64,000 nt of DNA from Trogon surrucura (Eukaryota > Chordata > Aves > Trogoniformes > Trogonidae), in the NCBI GenBank assembly GCA_020746105.1, contig CM036617.1, positions 143,944,518-144,008,517 on the forward strand, given 5' to 3'. Numbering within the stretch: position 1 is the first letter of the stretch; every line of letters starts with the position of its first letter. Below the pieces are notes generated by a model. The model saw only the letters and a list, made by a program, of their open reading frames with translations. It was not told where the DNA came from and did not search any database. A program made the translations under genes and the position numbers. Of the stretch, positions 25,601 to 40,600 are shown piece by piece.

Positions 25601-28600
25601 ATCTAGGACAATGGGTATTAAAAGGCATCATACTCATCTGTCATAAGGCCTTAAATGCTTTCCTATCTCGCTTTTGCATCAGGTAACAGTGAATTATTCC
25701 ACCAGTTATTCCACGGTGGTACAAGTCTACACTCCAAAAACGAAACTCAGCATTATCTGCTTTTTGCAAAAGCAGATACTTCTTCAAACCATATCAGGTG
25801 GCTAAGCCAGTATACCATTCTGTTCAGAATGTACATAGCAAACGTACAGCATCAAGGGCAAACATGTCTGGGCTAAAAACTCCATTTATACCCAGTCTTC
25901 TCCTCCTAAACCTGGGAACTGCCAGGTTTAACCAAGCTTAACCATTGCAGTGGCTAGTTGGTGAGAGCAGCAACATGTAGCAAGGAAAACAACTCCCAAA
26001 GGATGCCAAGAAATTAGAGTGGCAAAATATGAGACAAAGAATCAGCAAAAAGCATGTAGAATTAGTATGACATAGGAACATCAAGGTTGGAAAGGACCTT
26101 AAGACCATTTAAGTCCAACCTACAGCCCTACACCACCCTAACACTAAACCATCTCCTGAAGCACCACATCCAACCATTTCTTAAACACGTCCAGGGATGG
26201 TGACTCCACCACCTCCCTTGGCAACCCCTTCTTCACTGAAAGGGCGGTGAAGCACTAGAAGTTTTTCCTAATATCCAACCTAAACTCCCCCTGGCACAAC
26301 TTGAACCCATTCCCTCTTGTCCTGTCACTATTCACTAGGGAGAAGAGGCCAACACCCATCTCACTACAGCTGCCTTTCAGGGAGTTGTAGAGAACGGTGA
26401 GGTCTCCCCTCAGCCTCCTCTTCTCCAGGCTGAACAGCCCCAGCTCTCTAAGCCTCTCTTCATAAAATTTACCTTCTAGTGCCCTAATAATTCTGGTTGC
26501 CCTTTGCCCTTCTCTGTACCTTCTCCAGCACCTCAATGTCTTCCCTGTACTGTGGAGCCCAGACCTGCTCACAACGCTCGAGGTGCAGCCTCACCAGTGC
26601 CAAGTACAGGGGCACAATCACTGCCCTGCCACACTATTCCTAATACAAGCCAGGATGCCATTGGCCTTCTTGGCCACCTGGGCACGCTGCTGGCTCATCT
26701 TCAGCTGGCTACCTATCATCACGCCCAGGTCCCCCTCTGCCTGGCAGCTCTCCAGCCACTCCTCCCCAAGCCTGTAGTGCTGCTGGGAGTTGTTGTGGCC
26801 AAGGTGCAGGATCCAGCATTTGGCCTGATTGAATTCATGCAACTGGCCTTGGCCCAGCGATCCAGCCTGTCCAAATCTCTCTGAAGAGCCTCTCTACCTT
26901 CCAGCAGATCGACACCTCCTCCCAGTTTTGTGTCATCTGCAAACTTACTAAGGGTGCACTCCATTCCCTCATCCAGGACGCTTCCATCAAAAAGACAGAA
27001 AAACAGTTCTGGACTTCAGATGCCTAATCAATATTATTGAAAGAAAGCCATACACAGGCATTTGCAAATGATATTTTCTAGACGCAAACCAGTAAGATTA
27101 GCTGCCAAAATAAATATCTGTTTTAAGCACATGTAAGTGCTTAAAAAGGACATTTATCAGCAGGAAATTCCAGCACCATTTTTTTTTTTTTACTCCAGCT
27201 TAAACTTTTCTGAAAAAATAGTCCATCACAACATCTTATTTGAGCAGTATAGACAGCTTGTCCAGAAACTTGCTTTGTTACTAGGTGTAAATGGACAGTT
27301 TTGTTCAATTTTCTCTATTGGAAACCACAGTCAGCAACTACTCCTAGGAAAAAAAGTTAACACACTAATTCCTATTAAACTTCTTTTTAAAACTTGGTTT
27401 AACCTACAGAGATCTCAAAGTTTCACTGGATGCATTCAGCTAGTAGCTTAAGTATCACATCATAAAACTTTTATGGTTTAGGAGGTAAAAGAGTTGGTTT
27501 AGACTACCCAAAATAAGACTTGTTAAATATTCAGTTCAATAGCTAAGTTTAGATATCTGTTCCCTTTCCAAGGTTCAGTTAAAAGCATCTGGATATCTTC
27601 CTGGCAGCTGCAAAAAGAACCCAATTTGCTACCATGCCAGCATATCAAGGGTGAAATACAAGCTTTCTCGTAGATAAGCTGTCTGCATACCTGTGGCTTC
27701 TTCACAAAGTCACACAAGAATGTCAGTATTTCCAACTACGTCCAAACAAGCCTAAAGCAGTAATTCCTGCAGGCACAGGCTACTCTGGTACTTGCACCTC
27801 CCAGCTGTGCCTTACATGCTCTTTACTGACCCTTCAGACACCAGTTTGGTTGCTGTGACAGTTTGAGCAGCACACCACAGGAGCCAGTTACTTTGGGAAG
27901 AAAAAAACCAATCCAACCATGCTGCGGATGGCTAACAAGTGATGCCATCCAGGGCATGGTAAATCCAGGTGCTACAGGGATGTGAAATATGCATGCATAA
28001 GGATTGTCCAAATCAAATATGACAGACACATCTAAGAAAGCTACACATTTGAATTTGCTTTCTTCTCAGTTGTTGGAGATCTTCAGATGTGGCTGCCTGG
28101 TTTCAAAATGGGTTTAAGCACCTACAGGTGACAACCACCAAAGAAGCATGTGCTCCTCTGCCCAAGCCCAGAAGTGACTGTAGAGATCAAAATCTTAGTT
28201 AGGAACTCCTACAACATTAGAATACTGAATGAAAAACTGAAAATATGCATGTTGCTCTCTATATATACCAAGGTAGTTGTGCATCCTTTCCATTAAGTTC
28301 AGCATTAATCAGCATAGACAGAGTTGTAAGAGTTAAACAATGGCATGTGTGCTCCTTCTGAGAGATCACACAACAGCATTGTTGTTTGGGGTAGCTTAGG
28401 TTCATCACTCTGGAGTAAAACAAAAAAACATATTTATGTCATTTGTAACTATTCATTTAGTCTAGAGTGAAACTTTGCTGACATGTTGTGAGAAATGTCA
28501 GGATAGACATCCCCCATGTCTACCAGGAATAACTGGGATTATAAAATGGTTAACCGCAGGGTTTAAGCTGGGAAAAATACGAAACTATATACAATGCATA

Positions 28601-31600
28601 AAGAGCCAAGAAGCCACTGATGTGACACTGCTGCTGTCTGCACAGCTAAGAACAGAGGCTGGCCCCCTGCATCAGTCAGAGGTTGCTGCTCTCTGCCCCA
28701 CCAAGACTGTCTTTAGCCTTCAAGGAATAGAATCATAGAATCATTAATGTTGAGAAAGACCTCTAAGATCATGAAGTCCAACCACCAACACACCACCATA
28801 CCACCATGGCCACTAAACCATCCCTGGAGGCATTCAAGGTCAGGTTGGATGGAGCTCTAGGCAACCTGATCTAGCTTAAGGTGTCCCTGGTCACTGCAGG
28901 GGGGTTGGACTAGATGACCTTTAAAGATTCCTTCCAGCTCAACACATTCTACAGTTCCATGTCCTGAAGTGTCACATCTACTTTTTTTTTTTAACACCTC
29001 CAGGGATGGCGACTCCACCACTTCCCTGGGCAGCCTGTTCCAATGCTTTAGCACTCTTTCAGTAAAGACATTTTTCTTAATATCCAAGACAAAGGTTTTC
29101 AAGCAGTCTGTATATCACTGTGCAAAAGCATGATCTGTCACACCAAGCCACCTCTTAGCTTACCTGTGTAAAACGTCGTGTTGTTGGATTCCAGTTCAAA
29201 GATGCTTTTGGTCTGTGAATCAAACCGAAGCCATAGCCCAATTGCAAGAACTGCTGTCCCAGCAAGCTGTAGGAACAGGTAAGCCTTGTTAAATAATACC
29301 AATTAATACACTCACCCTTGTATTTGTAACATCAGAAGCAAACACAGGATACAGCTCTGTTATTTAAAGAGTTGGTGACAAAGGACCAGCATAAAAGGAT
29401 GGGGATACCAAAACAAGACCAAACTTGGTTCCCGACATGAGGCATCTTGATGACAGACATGTTTACATATTAAACTACAATGCCACATGAGAACAATGCC
29501 ATTCTTGTTCTTTCCTGAAAATACTCGAGGTTTACTGAAGTGCCAAGTGTCAGTATACCCACTGACCCCTCCATCCATTGTTTAATTCTGTGGGACTGTA
29601 ATGACATTGCATGGCTTAGTGATCTTAAATCTTCACACTCAAGGACAAGTATACCACAAAAAAAAACCAAACACATAGTAAGGTCAGCTAAAAGTTTTAG
29701 CGTATTAGACCCTGATAAGAATTTAGTGCTGCACCACAGTATAGTGTTTAGGAAGAGTGCTTTTTCTTACAAAAGAGGTTAAACCAAATCCAGTGTTACC
29801 ACACCAACAGGAAGAGAGAAAAAAAAAAAACCCAGAACAAAAATCCAAACAAAAACAAAAAGCCAAACCATAAAAATCTCATGCTGCTGAAATAGCAACA
29901 TCGCTGTGTGCTGATGTGGAACAATGTAATCAGATTTTAGATAATATCTGGTTTTATTTTATCATCATCTCTGCCTGTGTGCCTCCAGGTTCCTCTTAAC
30001 ATTGGCATCTGTGCTTGCAGCAAGTCATGTATACAAACTAGCTTCTCGATGAAACATCTGGCAGAAAGCATCAGAGAAGTCTTGCAAGAAAGAGGGAATT
30101 GCACCCTGGTAAGGCAAATGCTAACAGTTTGCTTTGAACAGACAGAATCCTCCTTGCTTTAAAGAGGAAAAAAAAAAGGGGGTCATCTTGCATGTTACAC
30201 GAAAAAGAAACTAGGACAAACTAGAAAGCTGAAGAGTGTGCTTCTCAGCTCTTCCTTCTCTCCTTTGAAGACCATTTAACTATCAAGAAAGCTCTACAGA
30301 AGTGAGATGAGGACAGGAATACCACACATTGCAGCAGACATTAAAATTTTAAACTTAAGAGTGAGCAATAAGCTTAGAAAGTCTGAGCTTTATTTAGGCA
30401 AAGCATATACAAAAAGGAAAAAAAAAAAAAAGCCTTATCTCTGACAAGCAGTTCCTTCTAGAAGGGAACAACATTTTTGATTTGCCTCCAAGAAACTGGG
30501 AAGTGTTTGCTAATATCAATTTTCACTGAAAATATGGAAGGCATTCCCACAGAAAGCACCTGTGGGTACACTCCTTCCACACCAAACCCAACTCCCCCAG
30601 TCCCACACTCTCTCCAGGGGGAGCTCAAGAGCCCTTTCTCCCTACTATGGCAGTGCATCCAAAGGCAGACACAGCTTTGCTGCCCGTGTCTGTCTTTTCA
30701 ATCCTTCTAGGCTCACTCTTCAACAAAAAAAATAAAACCAGGGAGAGCTTTGAAGATTCACGTAGGACAAAGAGGATAGAGCTAAGCAAGGGTTTCAGGG
30801 AAAGTATGTCTCTTGCAGCTTCTTAGAGAACATTCCAGTTGAAGTGCTAAAGGGCTCAGTTATCAGTGAACAAAAAAAGGAAGAGGCCAGCCCTGCCAGA
30901 AAAACCAGCATTTCTTGTATGGTGGGCACCTGACTTCCAAGCCTCTCTCAAGGAAGAGATGTGGGGTTTTAGGTGGAAAAAAGATGAAGTGATACACGAT
31001 GCAGAAAGAGCCAAACCCAAGCAGAGGTTTCCAGACCTATGGAAAAGGCACTTTGTTGGTGTCAGGGGTGCGTAGGCACAGGCTTACTCACAAAGAAGGC
31101 AGCAAGAACAAAGCCTGCACATAACTGATGCTTTCCTTGCCAGGGCTACACCGACAAAATAGAACCATAGAAATAACTTTAAGTTATGCTGAAGAAGCTT
31201 GGTAGTAACACAGTGTGTCGCAACAACCTTTTTATTTCAATTTATTGTGCCACAGCAGCACCCCTGGGGAAGGGTGAGGTGCAAGAGGGCAGAGAGATGG
31301 GTTGCTGCTCTACCTGCACTCACTGCTATAGCATTGCTCACAAAAAGCCTTTTCAATCACATCTGTCTTCAGTTCAAAAGCCAGGAGGGCTTAGTGATGG
31401 AAAAAATCTCACGCACTGACAGTTAAGTCACCCAGTATCTAATAATACTCTGCCTGAGACTCCATTTCCTGGGTCATCAAAGGGTCTTCAGCTTTTATAA
31501 GGCATCCAGATCTGCAGCATTAGGAGAAGAAACCCACAGCCTCTGCTTGTTTTGCTAGCAACTCACAGGTTGCAAAGCTACACGCCTGAGCACACCCAGC

Positions 31601-34600
31601 TGTCTACACCCATGTCTGCTGTGGTTTGAGCAGAGAGCACCCAACTAGAGAGCTCAGGGGGCAGCGTTGCAAATGCAGGAGGCCACAGCCAAATGACTGT
31701 AAAGATAAACCCCAGAGCTCATCCCCCAGCAGACCTTTAAGGCCAGGCTATTCAAATTGTGGAGAAACTCTAAGCCATACTACTGTTGTGTAGATAATCT
31801 CACAAGTTCAAGCAAAGCATAAGTCTCATTTAGCAATCTCCAAGAAAAACTGGCTGGTTAACATTAGGGAGAGCTGAGGTACTTGATACTGCTTCACTCA
31901 AAAAAAAGACTTAACTCTGGTTTGTAAGGGGAGGGCAAAGCATCCTGTCTTCTCCTTGGGAAAGCAGTCATCTGTGAAAAAAGTAACTGTAATTGGGAGA
32001 CAAGAGACTTATTATGGGATCACAGAATAGTGATAATACTTGATGTCAGCAAATGGCTCCATATCACTAAAAAATGGTACTATTAAAATTCTCGCCATGG
32101 TGGACTAGGGAAAAAAAAAAAGGCAGCTCCTTCATGCAAGAAAAAGTGACTTTGTTTCAGTTTCTTAAGGAAAGCAGACTTCTGTTCTCAGTTTGTGCTC
32201 TTCCTACCCACATTGACCACCGAACTAAAAAAAGACAGTTTTAAAGCAGATGGCAAGGAAGTAATTTGAAGTGTCAAGTTTCCATCAAAACACAAGAAAT
32301 AAGGGCACCAGGTTCCGAGGTGGAGGCAAGCACAGCCCTGCAGGCACCAGCCACACTTGGCAGGATCTCAGAGCAATCTGGCACACCAGAAGCTGGTACA
32401 CGGCCACCCCGCTCCTCCCCAATGCCATGCCAGTAGGTTTTGGCAGCTGTGATTTTGCTCCCTGGGAAAGGGGTGCAAGCCCAAACTGCATGGAAGAATA
32501 TCTCCTGAAGATCTGGGTTTTTAATCCAAGTGTTTCCCCAATCTAACAGACCTGTTCTGTCAGAACAGTTGAGCAATACATGGATATTTCTATGCAGATC
32601 TAGTCTGCGCTGAAAAAAAGCGGTTTAACAGGAAAAGAGCAAAACCATGTGTTCTCCTGAAACTAGTCACTTTGTTATGTGCAAGAACTTAAAAAGAAAA
32701 AGCAGGTTTATGTTGTTCAACATGTTTCTATAGTAACGAGTACAGGAAAGGGAACTCAGAAGACAGGTTTTGTTTGTTTTTTAACCAATCTGACCCAAAG
32801 GTAAATTAAAGGGTTACATTGTCATTGAGAAAGTTTGTGTCATCAATTCTCCAGTAACAGCATGACCTGGCGCAAGTATGCTATCCACATCTCTGCTCAA
32901 GCTAACAAGGCTTCCTTGTGTTTCCTCTAACCATTACTAAGGATCCTCGAGTTCCCAGCTCATTTCTGTTTACTTATCTTTATTCTACAGCTGCAATGAG
33001 CAAGGATAAAAATATCTGGTCACTCCTCCTCTCACAGAGGTTCCTTGGGCTTTGTGTGTGTGTGTGTTTCCCCATCCCCCCAATCACATGCAAGCATACC
33101 CCCACTACCTCGGAGGCTCTACTCCTTCATGCATCTTTCTGCCTGTAGTAACAGGAAAAAAAATGTCTTTTTTTTGGTCTGTCTTCCTTTATGGCACAGC
33201 CCTGCATCTTCTCTAGTGAGCCTCGCATGAGTGACTTCCCTCCTCCCACCCATCCAGCCCCACACTCGGACAATTGCCTTTTCCACAGTCAGTCCTTTCC
33301 ATTGCTCTGGTCTCCTCCTTGCAAGCTAAATGGCTTTGCCTCTGAGCATATCTAAGGGTGCGTCCTAGCATTTATCTTTGACACCTTGCTTTCTTCCAGC
33401 CTTCCATGTGACAAGAGATAAATGACAAGGAATCTGTACTACTGCAGAAGACAGTCACAATAGACTTGAGAGACAACTCATCTATCCTCAAAGCAGAAGC
33501 CATACAGAACATTATCTTCTTGTTATCAAGCAATTTCCACTGCATTTTTTTTTGCTTTTCCTTTAATACTTGAGATTTCACAGATCTCATAGCAGAAGGC
33601 CTGAACAGCTAATCATTAGACCTAACAATACTGACATAAACACACATTCAAAGCTTTAGTTTCTCAAACTAAAAAATTCCAATTTTTATTAACATATCCT
33701 ACAATACAGCAATGCATGACACTACTCTGGGGAGCTGGAAAGTTTATTTTCGGTTTAACCACTATTTTGCAGAGACCACTATGTTCAATCCCTTCTGACC
33801 TTATCACCTTGATCCATCTTGAGAAAGGACAATCCCCAGCCAAGCACCAAACCTGCTGCAAACACCTTACAGCATCTTACCTTTCTACAGACAAAACTGT
33901 CTCCCAAGGGGCTCAAGGGCCAAGCAGTTATTGAGTCCTAAGAGCCGGCAGATAAAGCTTTTGAGATGGCGGATGCCCCTCACCTTCTAACCAGGTTACT
34001 ACCAGCCCTCTCTCCACTTCCGCAGAGTGGAGGCAGAGATAGGGAAGAAAGGAGACACTGCAAGAACTCCGATACACAGGAGTTCAAGGAAACTGGGTTC
34101 TGCTATTTTCACACTTTCAGGCCAACCTTATACGCAACTTCCATCAGGCTCATGGCATTAGCAGCTAAGTCAATATGTGAAAATACAGTAGTCAGCCAAA
34201 AATAACTAGTTCTGGTGTTGTTAGCTCAGCACTGCATCTAACAGAATACTGTTATTAATTTTTTTTCTTGAAGTAAGACTGTTTGTCAAGGCTTTACATG
34301 ACTCTTACATAGGTTTTACTCAGGGTGTGCCAGGAATACGCTAAAGCCGCTATCTTTCCTTCACCTCAAACAGGTAAAAAACTTTTAGCTAAAAATTCAT
34401 CTCAGATCTTCCTCTGCATAAGACAGTGGATTAACAAAGTTAGTTGTTTGTCTTGCAAAGTAAGGAAGAAGTAAGGACCAGATAAGAGTCTGCAAACCAC
34501 ACAGGCAAAGTAATTGAGACCATTACAAGCAGTAATGAACTGTCTGTTTCTGTCCTGTTACTTGCTGGTACTCTATAAATAAAGACTTATAAACAGTAAG

Positions 34601-37600
34601 TACAGAGGAGACTCAACATCACTCTAAACCTTGAATTACAGGATTAGTGTTATCCACAACAGCACAGGTTTTCAAACTTCTTGGGGAAAAAAAAAGCTTT
34701 CTTAACAGACGTGCAATGAGTGCTAGCAGTTATATAAGAAACTGCCATTATTTCCAAACTTCTTTAAAAAAAAATATTGGAAAGGAAGTATTTTCTTTCT
34801 GCTTAAGCTAGTTTCAAGAATGTTGTGGGCTAAGTTAATGTCATAGCATTTATTGCAACAAAATGGTGCTCCAGTACAGTAGGAGCAGCATTACAGAATT
34901 CCTGAACCACTGCCAAGACTACTGCCCATTCCACACAAGTTCCTATTCAGAAGTCAGTCTACTATGTTTGCAATTTAAATTGCAAATAGAAGCTAGGACT
35001 GCTAGAACTCTTCAAATCGAGTTTCTCAAGGCAACACCCTCCAACGCCATTCCTAGCTTGACAGCATTTCCTACAGCTAAAACACTTTAATCTGAGCCCA
35101 GGCAGCATTTTGATTAATACACTGCAGTCAGCAACTAAATCAGTTGATTACAGAAAGTGAATAACTTATGTTCTTTTGTAGGTGTGTGCATATGTACATA
35201 CAAACACATTTCCCTGCCCACTCTGCAAGTCCTCCTCCCCACCAGAGTAGGGAAGACCCTCTGCAGAAGTCAGGGCACAGAACTGTTACCAGCTGCTCCT
35301 GGTGCAGAGGAAATAATGGCTCAGAACAAAGTCACAGATAACTTTAAATTACAAAAGAAAAAAGCCTTCCTGGCCTAATCTTGCTAATCTTACTTTAGCA
35401 GGCACTCCCATAGACAAACACACAGAAGAGCACAGAGCCAGGACAAGACAGTTGCCTTAGAGCGTAAAACAAGCAAAAAAATAATTGCTCCAAGACTCAA
35501 CATGAACTCTGACTGTATGCTACAGCACTTCTTGGCCCATAACACATTAAATTATAAATATCAGCAGATGTCTTTCTGTATTCCACAAAATTCACAAAGG
35601 AAAACCCCAACATTTAAGTTCAATGATGCAAGCCCTTGCTTTTGCTCTTTAGCAGAAAGCCGTGAGTAACACACACTCCATATGTGTGGGCATGCCAGTT
35701 GCTCACCCAACCTGCAGGGAGCTGCCCAGAGAAGCCCACGGTTTTCCTAGGAAAAGATTTTGTGACCAAGGCCAACAAGGCTCAGTGCAAGTTAAGGTTG
35801 CTCAGACAGAGGTAGCCAGTCATTACACAACCCAAGATAATCAAGGCATGTGCTTGCACTGAAGTTGCTCAAAACCAGCCTTGATGAGAAAACTCCACTG
35901 TTCAGGTTTAAAGCACATAACATGACATTTCCATTGACTTCTTGCCAAGCTTGAGCCAGGCTGGTGGAAAAATAATGAAAAATATGTCTTTATATTGCTT
36001 CTGTACCAGCTTCAACACCTCCCTCCTCCACCTCAAATCAAACCCCAAACTTCAAAAACTTGAACAGGTACAGCTTTCATTACGGACTAGACCCAAAGAT
36101 GCCAGGGCTAGCACTGGTGACTCCAAGACACAAGAGCTATATGCAGACCCAGGTGGGAGGACACCAGCACCAACACGAGCTGCATAAAAGCAGTAAGGAG
36201 CCTGGTGTCTGCAGCAGTACCTGAACCAAAGGGGAAAGAGCCTCCGAGAGGGGACTGGATCGCCTAACTTACTCATCTATTCAAGCACAACAGTAAAAAC
36301 CATTCTCTACAAATGCAATGGTTAACCAGACTTCAGAAACATTTGCATCAACTACCCATGAGTTGAACCCCCAACCCCCTTCCATTCAGGGCACAATCAC
36401 ACTTGAACTGAAGCCCTGAAGTCCCCACAGTTTCAGAGAACGCCATACTAGTGAGATAAACGCTTGGCCCTGCCTTACCAACTGGAGAAAAGTCATCAGA
36501 TCAGTTATCATTGTAATCCAGCAGAGCATTCTACAAGGGGGCTCCTCAGGAAGAGTTACCAGAACAGGGCAGACTAGCATTTCCCAGGACTAACCCCACA
36601 GTTTACATGTTGAGTACTTAGAGGTTGTGCAAAAACACAGACAGTACCTTTGGAGAAGGAAAAAAAATTAAAAATAACTGAAGGCTGCTGAGCTAACTAG
36701 GTTAACTAGGAACACCTTGAACTACACAACATCTGCTTGGGAGAAAGCACCACTACTGTCCCCACAGCCACCTCCTTTTTCTTCCAAAATGTCATCTTTT
36801 CAGACTTCATACCGTTCAGTTCTTGCCCGATGACTCAATACAGTCAGGCCCTACCTACTACCTGGCCAATTGTGGTCCTACAGAACTCTAGCATGTTTCC
36901 CTCACCTGTTTCCAGGTTCAAGAATTGCAATTAATTTACAGCTTCTGAGAACAAAACCCCTCCTCTTCCTTTCTCAAAGATTACCAAGCTCCATTCTGTT
37001 CCTTTCAAGGTAGGCAAGACCAGAGCAGCCAACAGCACTGCAAGACACCAGCATACCATGGATTTGTGCACCATCTTCCCGCTCATCTAGGTCTTTCACT
37101 TCTGAAGCTGTTCTTCCCATTGTTGCTGAGCACCCACCTGCTGCTTTTGTGAAGCAACCATACCTATTAGTCTCCCAAGACTTCATTGTGCTGTGGCAAC
37201 ATCTGCCTCTGAACCAACTAGTTTGTAACTCCAAGCTGCTTCCTGCTTCTGCCTCCAACACATTACCTGATGCCTACCTTTGGTGAGTGTCACACTCTGC
37301 TTTGTCATGTAGCCTGCTAGGTCATCATCCACCCATCTTCATCACTCAGAAATGGATGCTACTCAAACACTGAAGTTTTTACCTCACATGCTTGTCCAGA
37401 TTAGGTGGGACGGCACTGATGACTCCAGTTTGCTCCCACATGCTTGCTCTGCTGTTCCTCTCCACCACAAGAGAGCTTCATCTTGTCTCAGCTCTGCCTC
37501 CACATCAGCGACTTCAGCCCTGCCAGCATTTACTCCAGGGCTGCTTAGTTTACCCGAGAGCCCCGAGATTTTCAGGAGATGCTGAACAAGTGAACTAACA

Positions 37601-40600
37601 CCAACGAGCCCTTGTTCTCTCCACGGCTCAGGCTTTTAAAGGCTTCAAGTTAACAGCTGCATGAAGTCCAACTTCCCCTTGCAGCAGCCATTCTCTCTTC
37701 TCCAGTGTCGCATCTCCATATCCACACCAACTCCACCTTTTTATAGAATTTCCTCCTCTGCCTATTCCAGAGGCACCAAGCATACCACTCTCTCCACATC
37801 CCAGAATAAAATAAAACAAAAAAACCCACCCTCAAATTCACTGCTTTCCAGCTCTCCAGCACTGAGGCAGGAGGCAAGCAGGAGGTTTTACCTAATTGCA
37901 ATGCCCTTATAGTTCTGAAGCAACTATTGTGTGAACCTGGAAAGCTGTTAATCAGCACTTGCTGCTGGTGTTTTGCCACCTTTTCCTCGAGAGGTCAGTT
38001 CAAGCCTGTGAGGGACTCAAAGACAGGTTACAGCACAGAACTTTCGCAAGGTCTTCCCCAAGCACTCGCCCGTAAAAGAAAGTCCCACAGAACATCACTC
38101 CCACCACACTCTTACACCTGGATCGATTACTGTCTGTAAGGACTCCCTGGTCCTAATGTGTTCAAATACAGATATGTTAGTTGGGCTTGCTTTTGCAAGT
38201 TACTCTTAAAACTTTTCTTTGGCTAGCTTTATATTTCTGTACTTTACCCACTGGCATTTGTGAGGTAGTATCGCCTTCCTTTGGACACAGCTTCAACTTT
38301 GAGAGTTCCTTAATTTTTGTTTTAATAGCCTCCTACACCAAGCTGTTTCACTCCGCTTTCTCTTGCCCTCGCTCATGTCTCTGCTGAAGGCAAACACATG
38401 CAATCTACAAATACCCAGAGGTTTGCTGCACAACATTTTAATTCCTCATCTATCCTATTGAGGCAACTTATTTTAAGAAGGGGGCACTGTGTACATTTGA
38501 TCACTTCCTCACAAGATCTTTTAGCTTCTCTTGCTCCAGGGTTTACACTAAACTTCACTGTATCATCACCACTCCTGAGCAGTGCTTGGGCAATAGGACC
38601 CCACACCCACAGACTCTTCTGAAGCAAGCAAAGGCATGTTCCTCCTCCTGGGAGGGCAGGGATGGAGGTTTCACATGGCCAAGAGCTAGTCACTGATTGT
38701 GCCTTCAATTTTAGAATCAGAATTGCACTCAGACACTTTTGCTCAATTTACTTCTATTACTTAATGGTCTTTTCACATCTCCAATGCCGTAAGAAATATT
38801 AAAGCCTTCTTCCTTATTAGGGTCCCTCCTGCCTTCTAGTGCCACCTGTACCAAGAAACTATGTTTTTTTAACACTGCTCATTGAGGCCTAACAGTCTAA
38901 AATAGCCCTGGATAGTGCTACTTTATCCCTCCATAAAGGATATGAGGTTCACTAACACCATACTTGAAACTCCCCTTTGACAGCTTTGGTAAAGCACAGA
39001 TGTAGTGAGCCTCGAAAACCAAGGACTACTCCAGCTGGTCCACACCCACCTCTGGCTAACCCAAGCTGCTCGTGTTTACTGCCTGTTGATGCTTCTAGCC
39101 ACTGGTTGGCATATCTGGAGAGGAAAAAGGATTCATCTTGCTTTAATTCTCCTTTCTTACTCTTTTCTCCTCCTTCTCCCACACCCTAGTTGGGCACTGC
39201 CAATCCTTAAGAAGGCCACTGCATCCTCATGAATCCTCCAGGCAGCAGCTCCCTTCATCACCACATCCTTCCTCCCCTCCATGCTGTTAACAGGTCAAGT
39301 GTGCATCCAGGTTTACTGGGCACCGAAAGGTGCAAGCAAAGTTTCTGAGCTTTATTACCATGACACTGCCAAGCAACAGGTATCTCCTGACACAAACAAA
39401 AAAAGATGCTCCCTATTCTCAGCCCTGGGCTCCAGAGAGCCAAGCAGTGATGCTCACATTAAGAGCATCGTTGAGGCAATGCCTTTGCACAACAAGCATT
39501 CCTGTGCTACAAAATAGTTTGTAGAAAGCCCATAGCTTTAAAATAAAACCCATGAAACTAAAAGCAAATCATTAATATCTCCTCCTGTTTTAACAGCAGG
39601 TTTAGTACCTCACTAACCCAGAGATTTCAATTAGCACATTGTTAGGGTTTTTTTTCTTATTACCAGCTATAATTCTGTAAATATGACATCACTGCTCACC
39701 CTCCTGGCAAGTCTCAGGTGGCAGTGTGTGCTCTCTTGTACTTTTACAAAAGTTCCTCTACACGACTTCCCTCAACTTCAGCCCAGTTCCATTTTCTTAC
39801 TTTGCTGAAACTCATTTTTTTAAGTTGACAAATCACAAGCATTTTATCCGTTAGCATTGCATCTTCCAGTCATCCCGTGTGCAATACTGTGACTCCAAAA
39901 GTGGTTTCTTTCCACAGCTTCGAGTTAATTTCTCCACATCAGAGGGCGAAAAAGAGTCACACACACATTTCTCCACTGTAGCCAACAGCCAAGAGAAAAT
40001 TCATTTTTTTGAGCCTCACACTCCACACCTATGCATTAGGCACATGGGCAGTTGTACTGCGTTCCCTGGGTACTTTTCCATTAGGCAGATGACGCTAGAT
40101 TCAGATGCCCACACCCCAAATGCTCGAGAAGCACCCGCAGCCTCTCGGTTAAGCCACACTTTCCAACGCTGCCTGGCAAAAAAAGAAAAAGAGACAATCG
40201 CGCCAGGAACTGCACTGAAGATATGATTTCCACTCGCAGTGGTGGTGTCCTCCTCCGGATTCAGCTATGTTAAGATTTGCTTTACGAGACGCTGCCCAGA
40301 AGACCCAAGACAGAAGCTGCAGCTTCACCCAAGCCCCCTCCCAAGACTAGTTCAGATACACGACTACCACAAGCATTAAGTTGCGAGTAATCCGCTCAAC
40401 AACTCGCATTACAGCCTTCACACTGGTAAAAAGCTACGAAGACGCATGACTCGAGTCCAGGAGAGGGTTTTCTGTACTTTTGGGACGAGGGGAGGCAACG
40501 ACCTTCACACCTAGCATCACCCACACGGAGAGGGGACAGGACACACCGTCTACCTTATGCTAACTACACGACAAATAAAAAAATAATAAAAATAAAGCGG

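Noticed and set aside
36699-36715. Tandem TAACTAGG repeat in CD9 intron 1
   Set aside because: There are only two short copies, which is within chance expectation for a long AT-rich intron.
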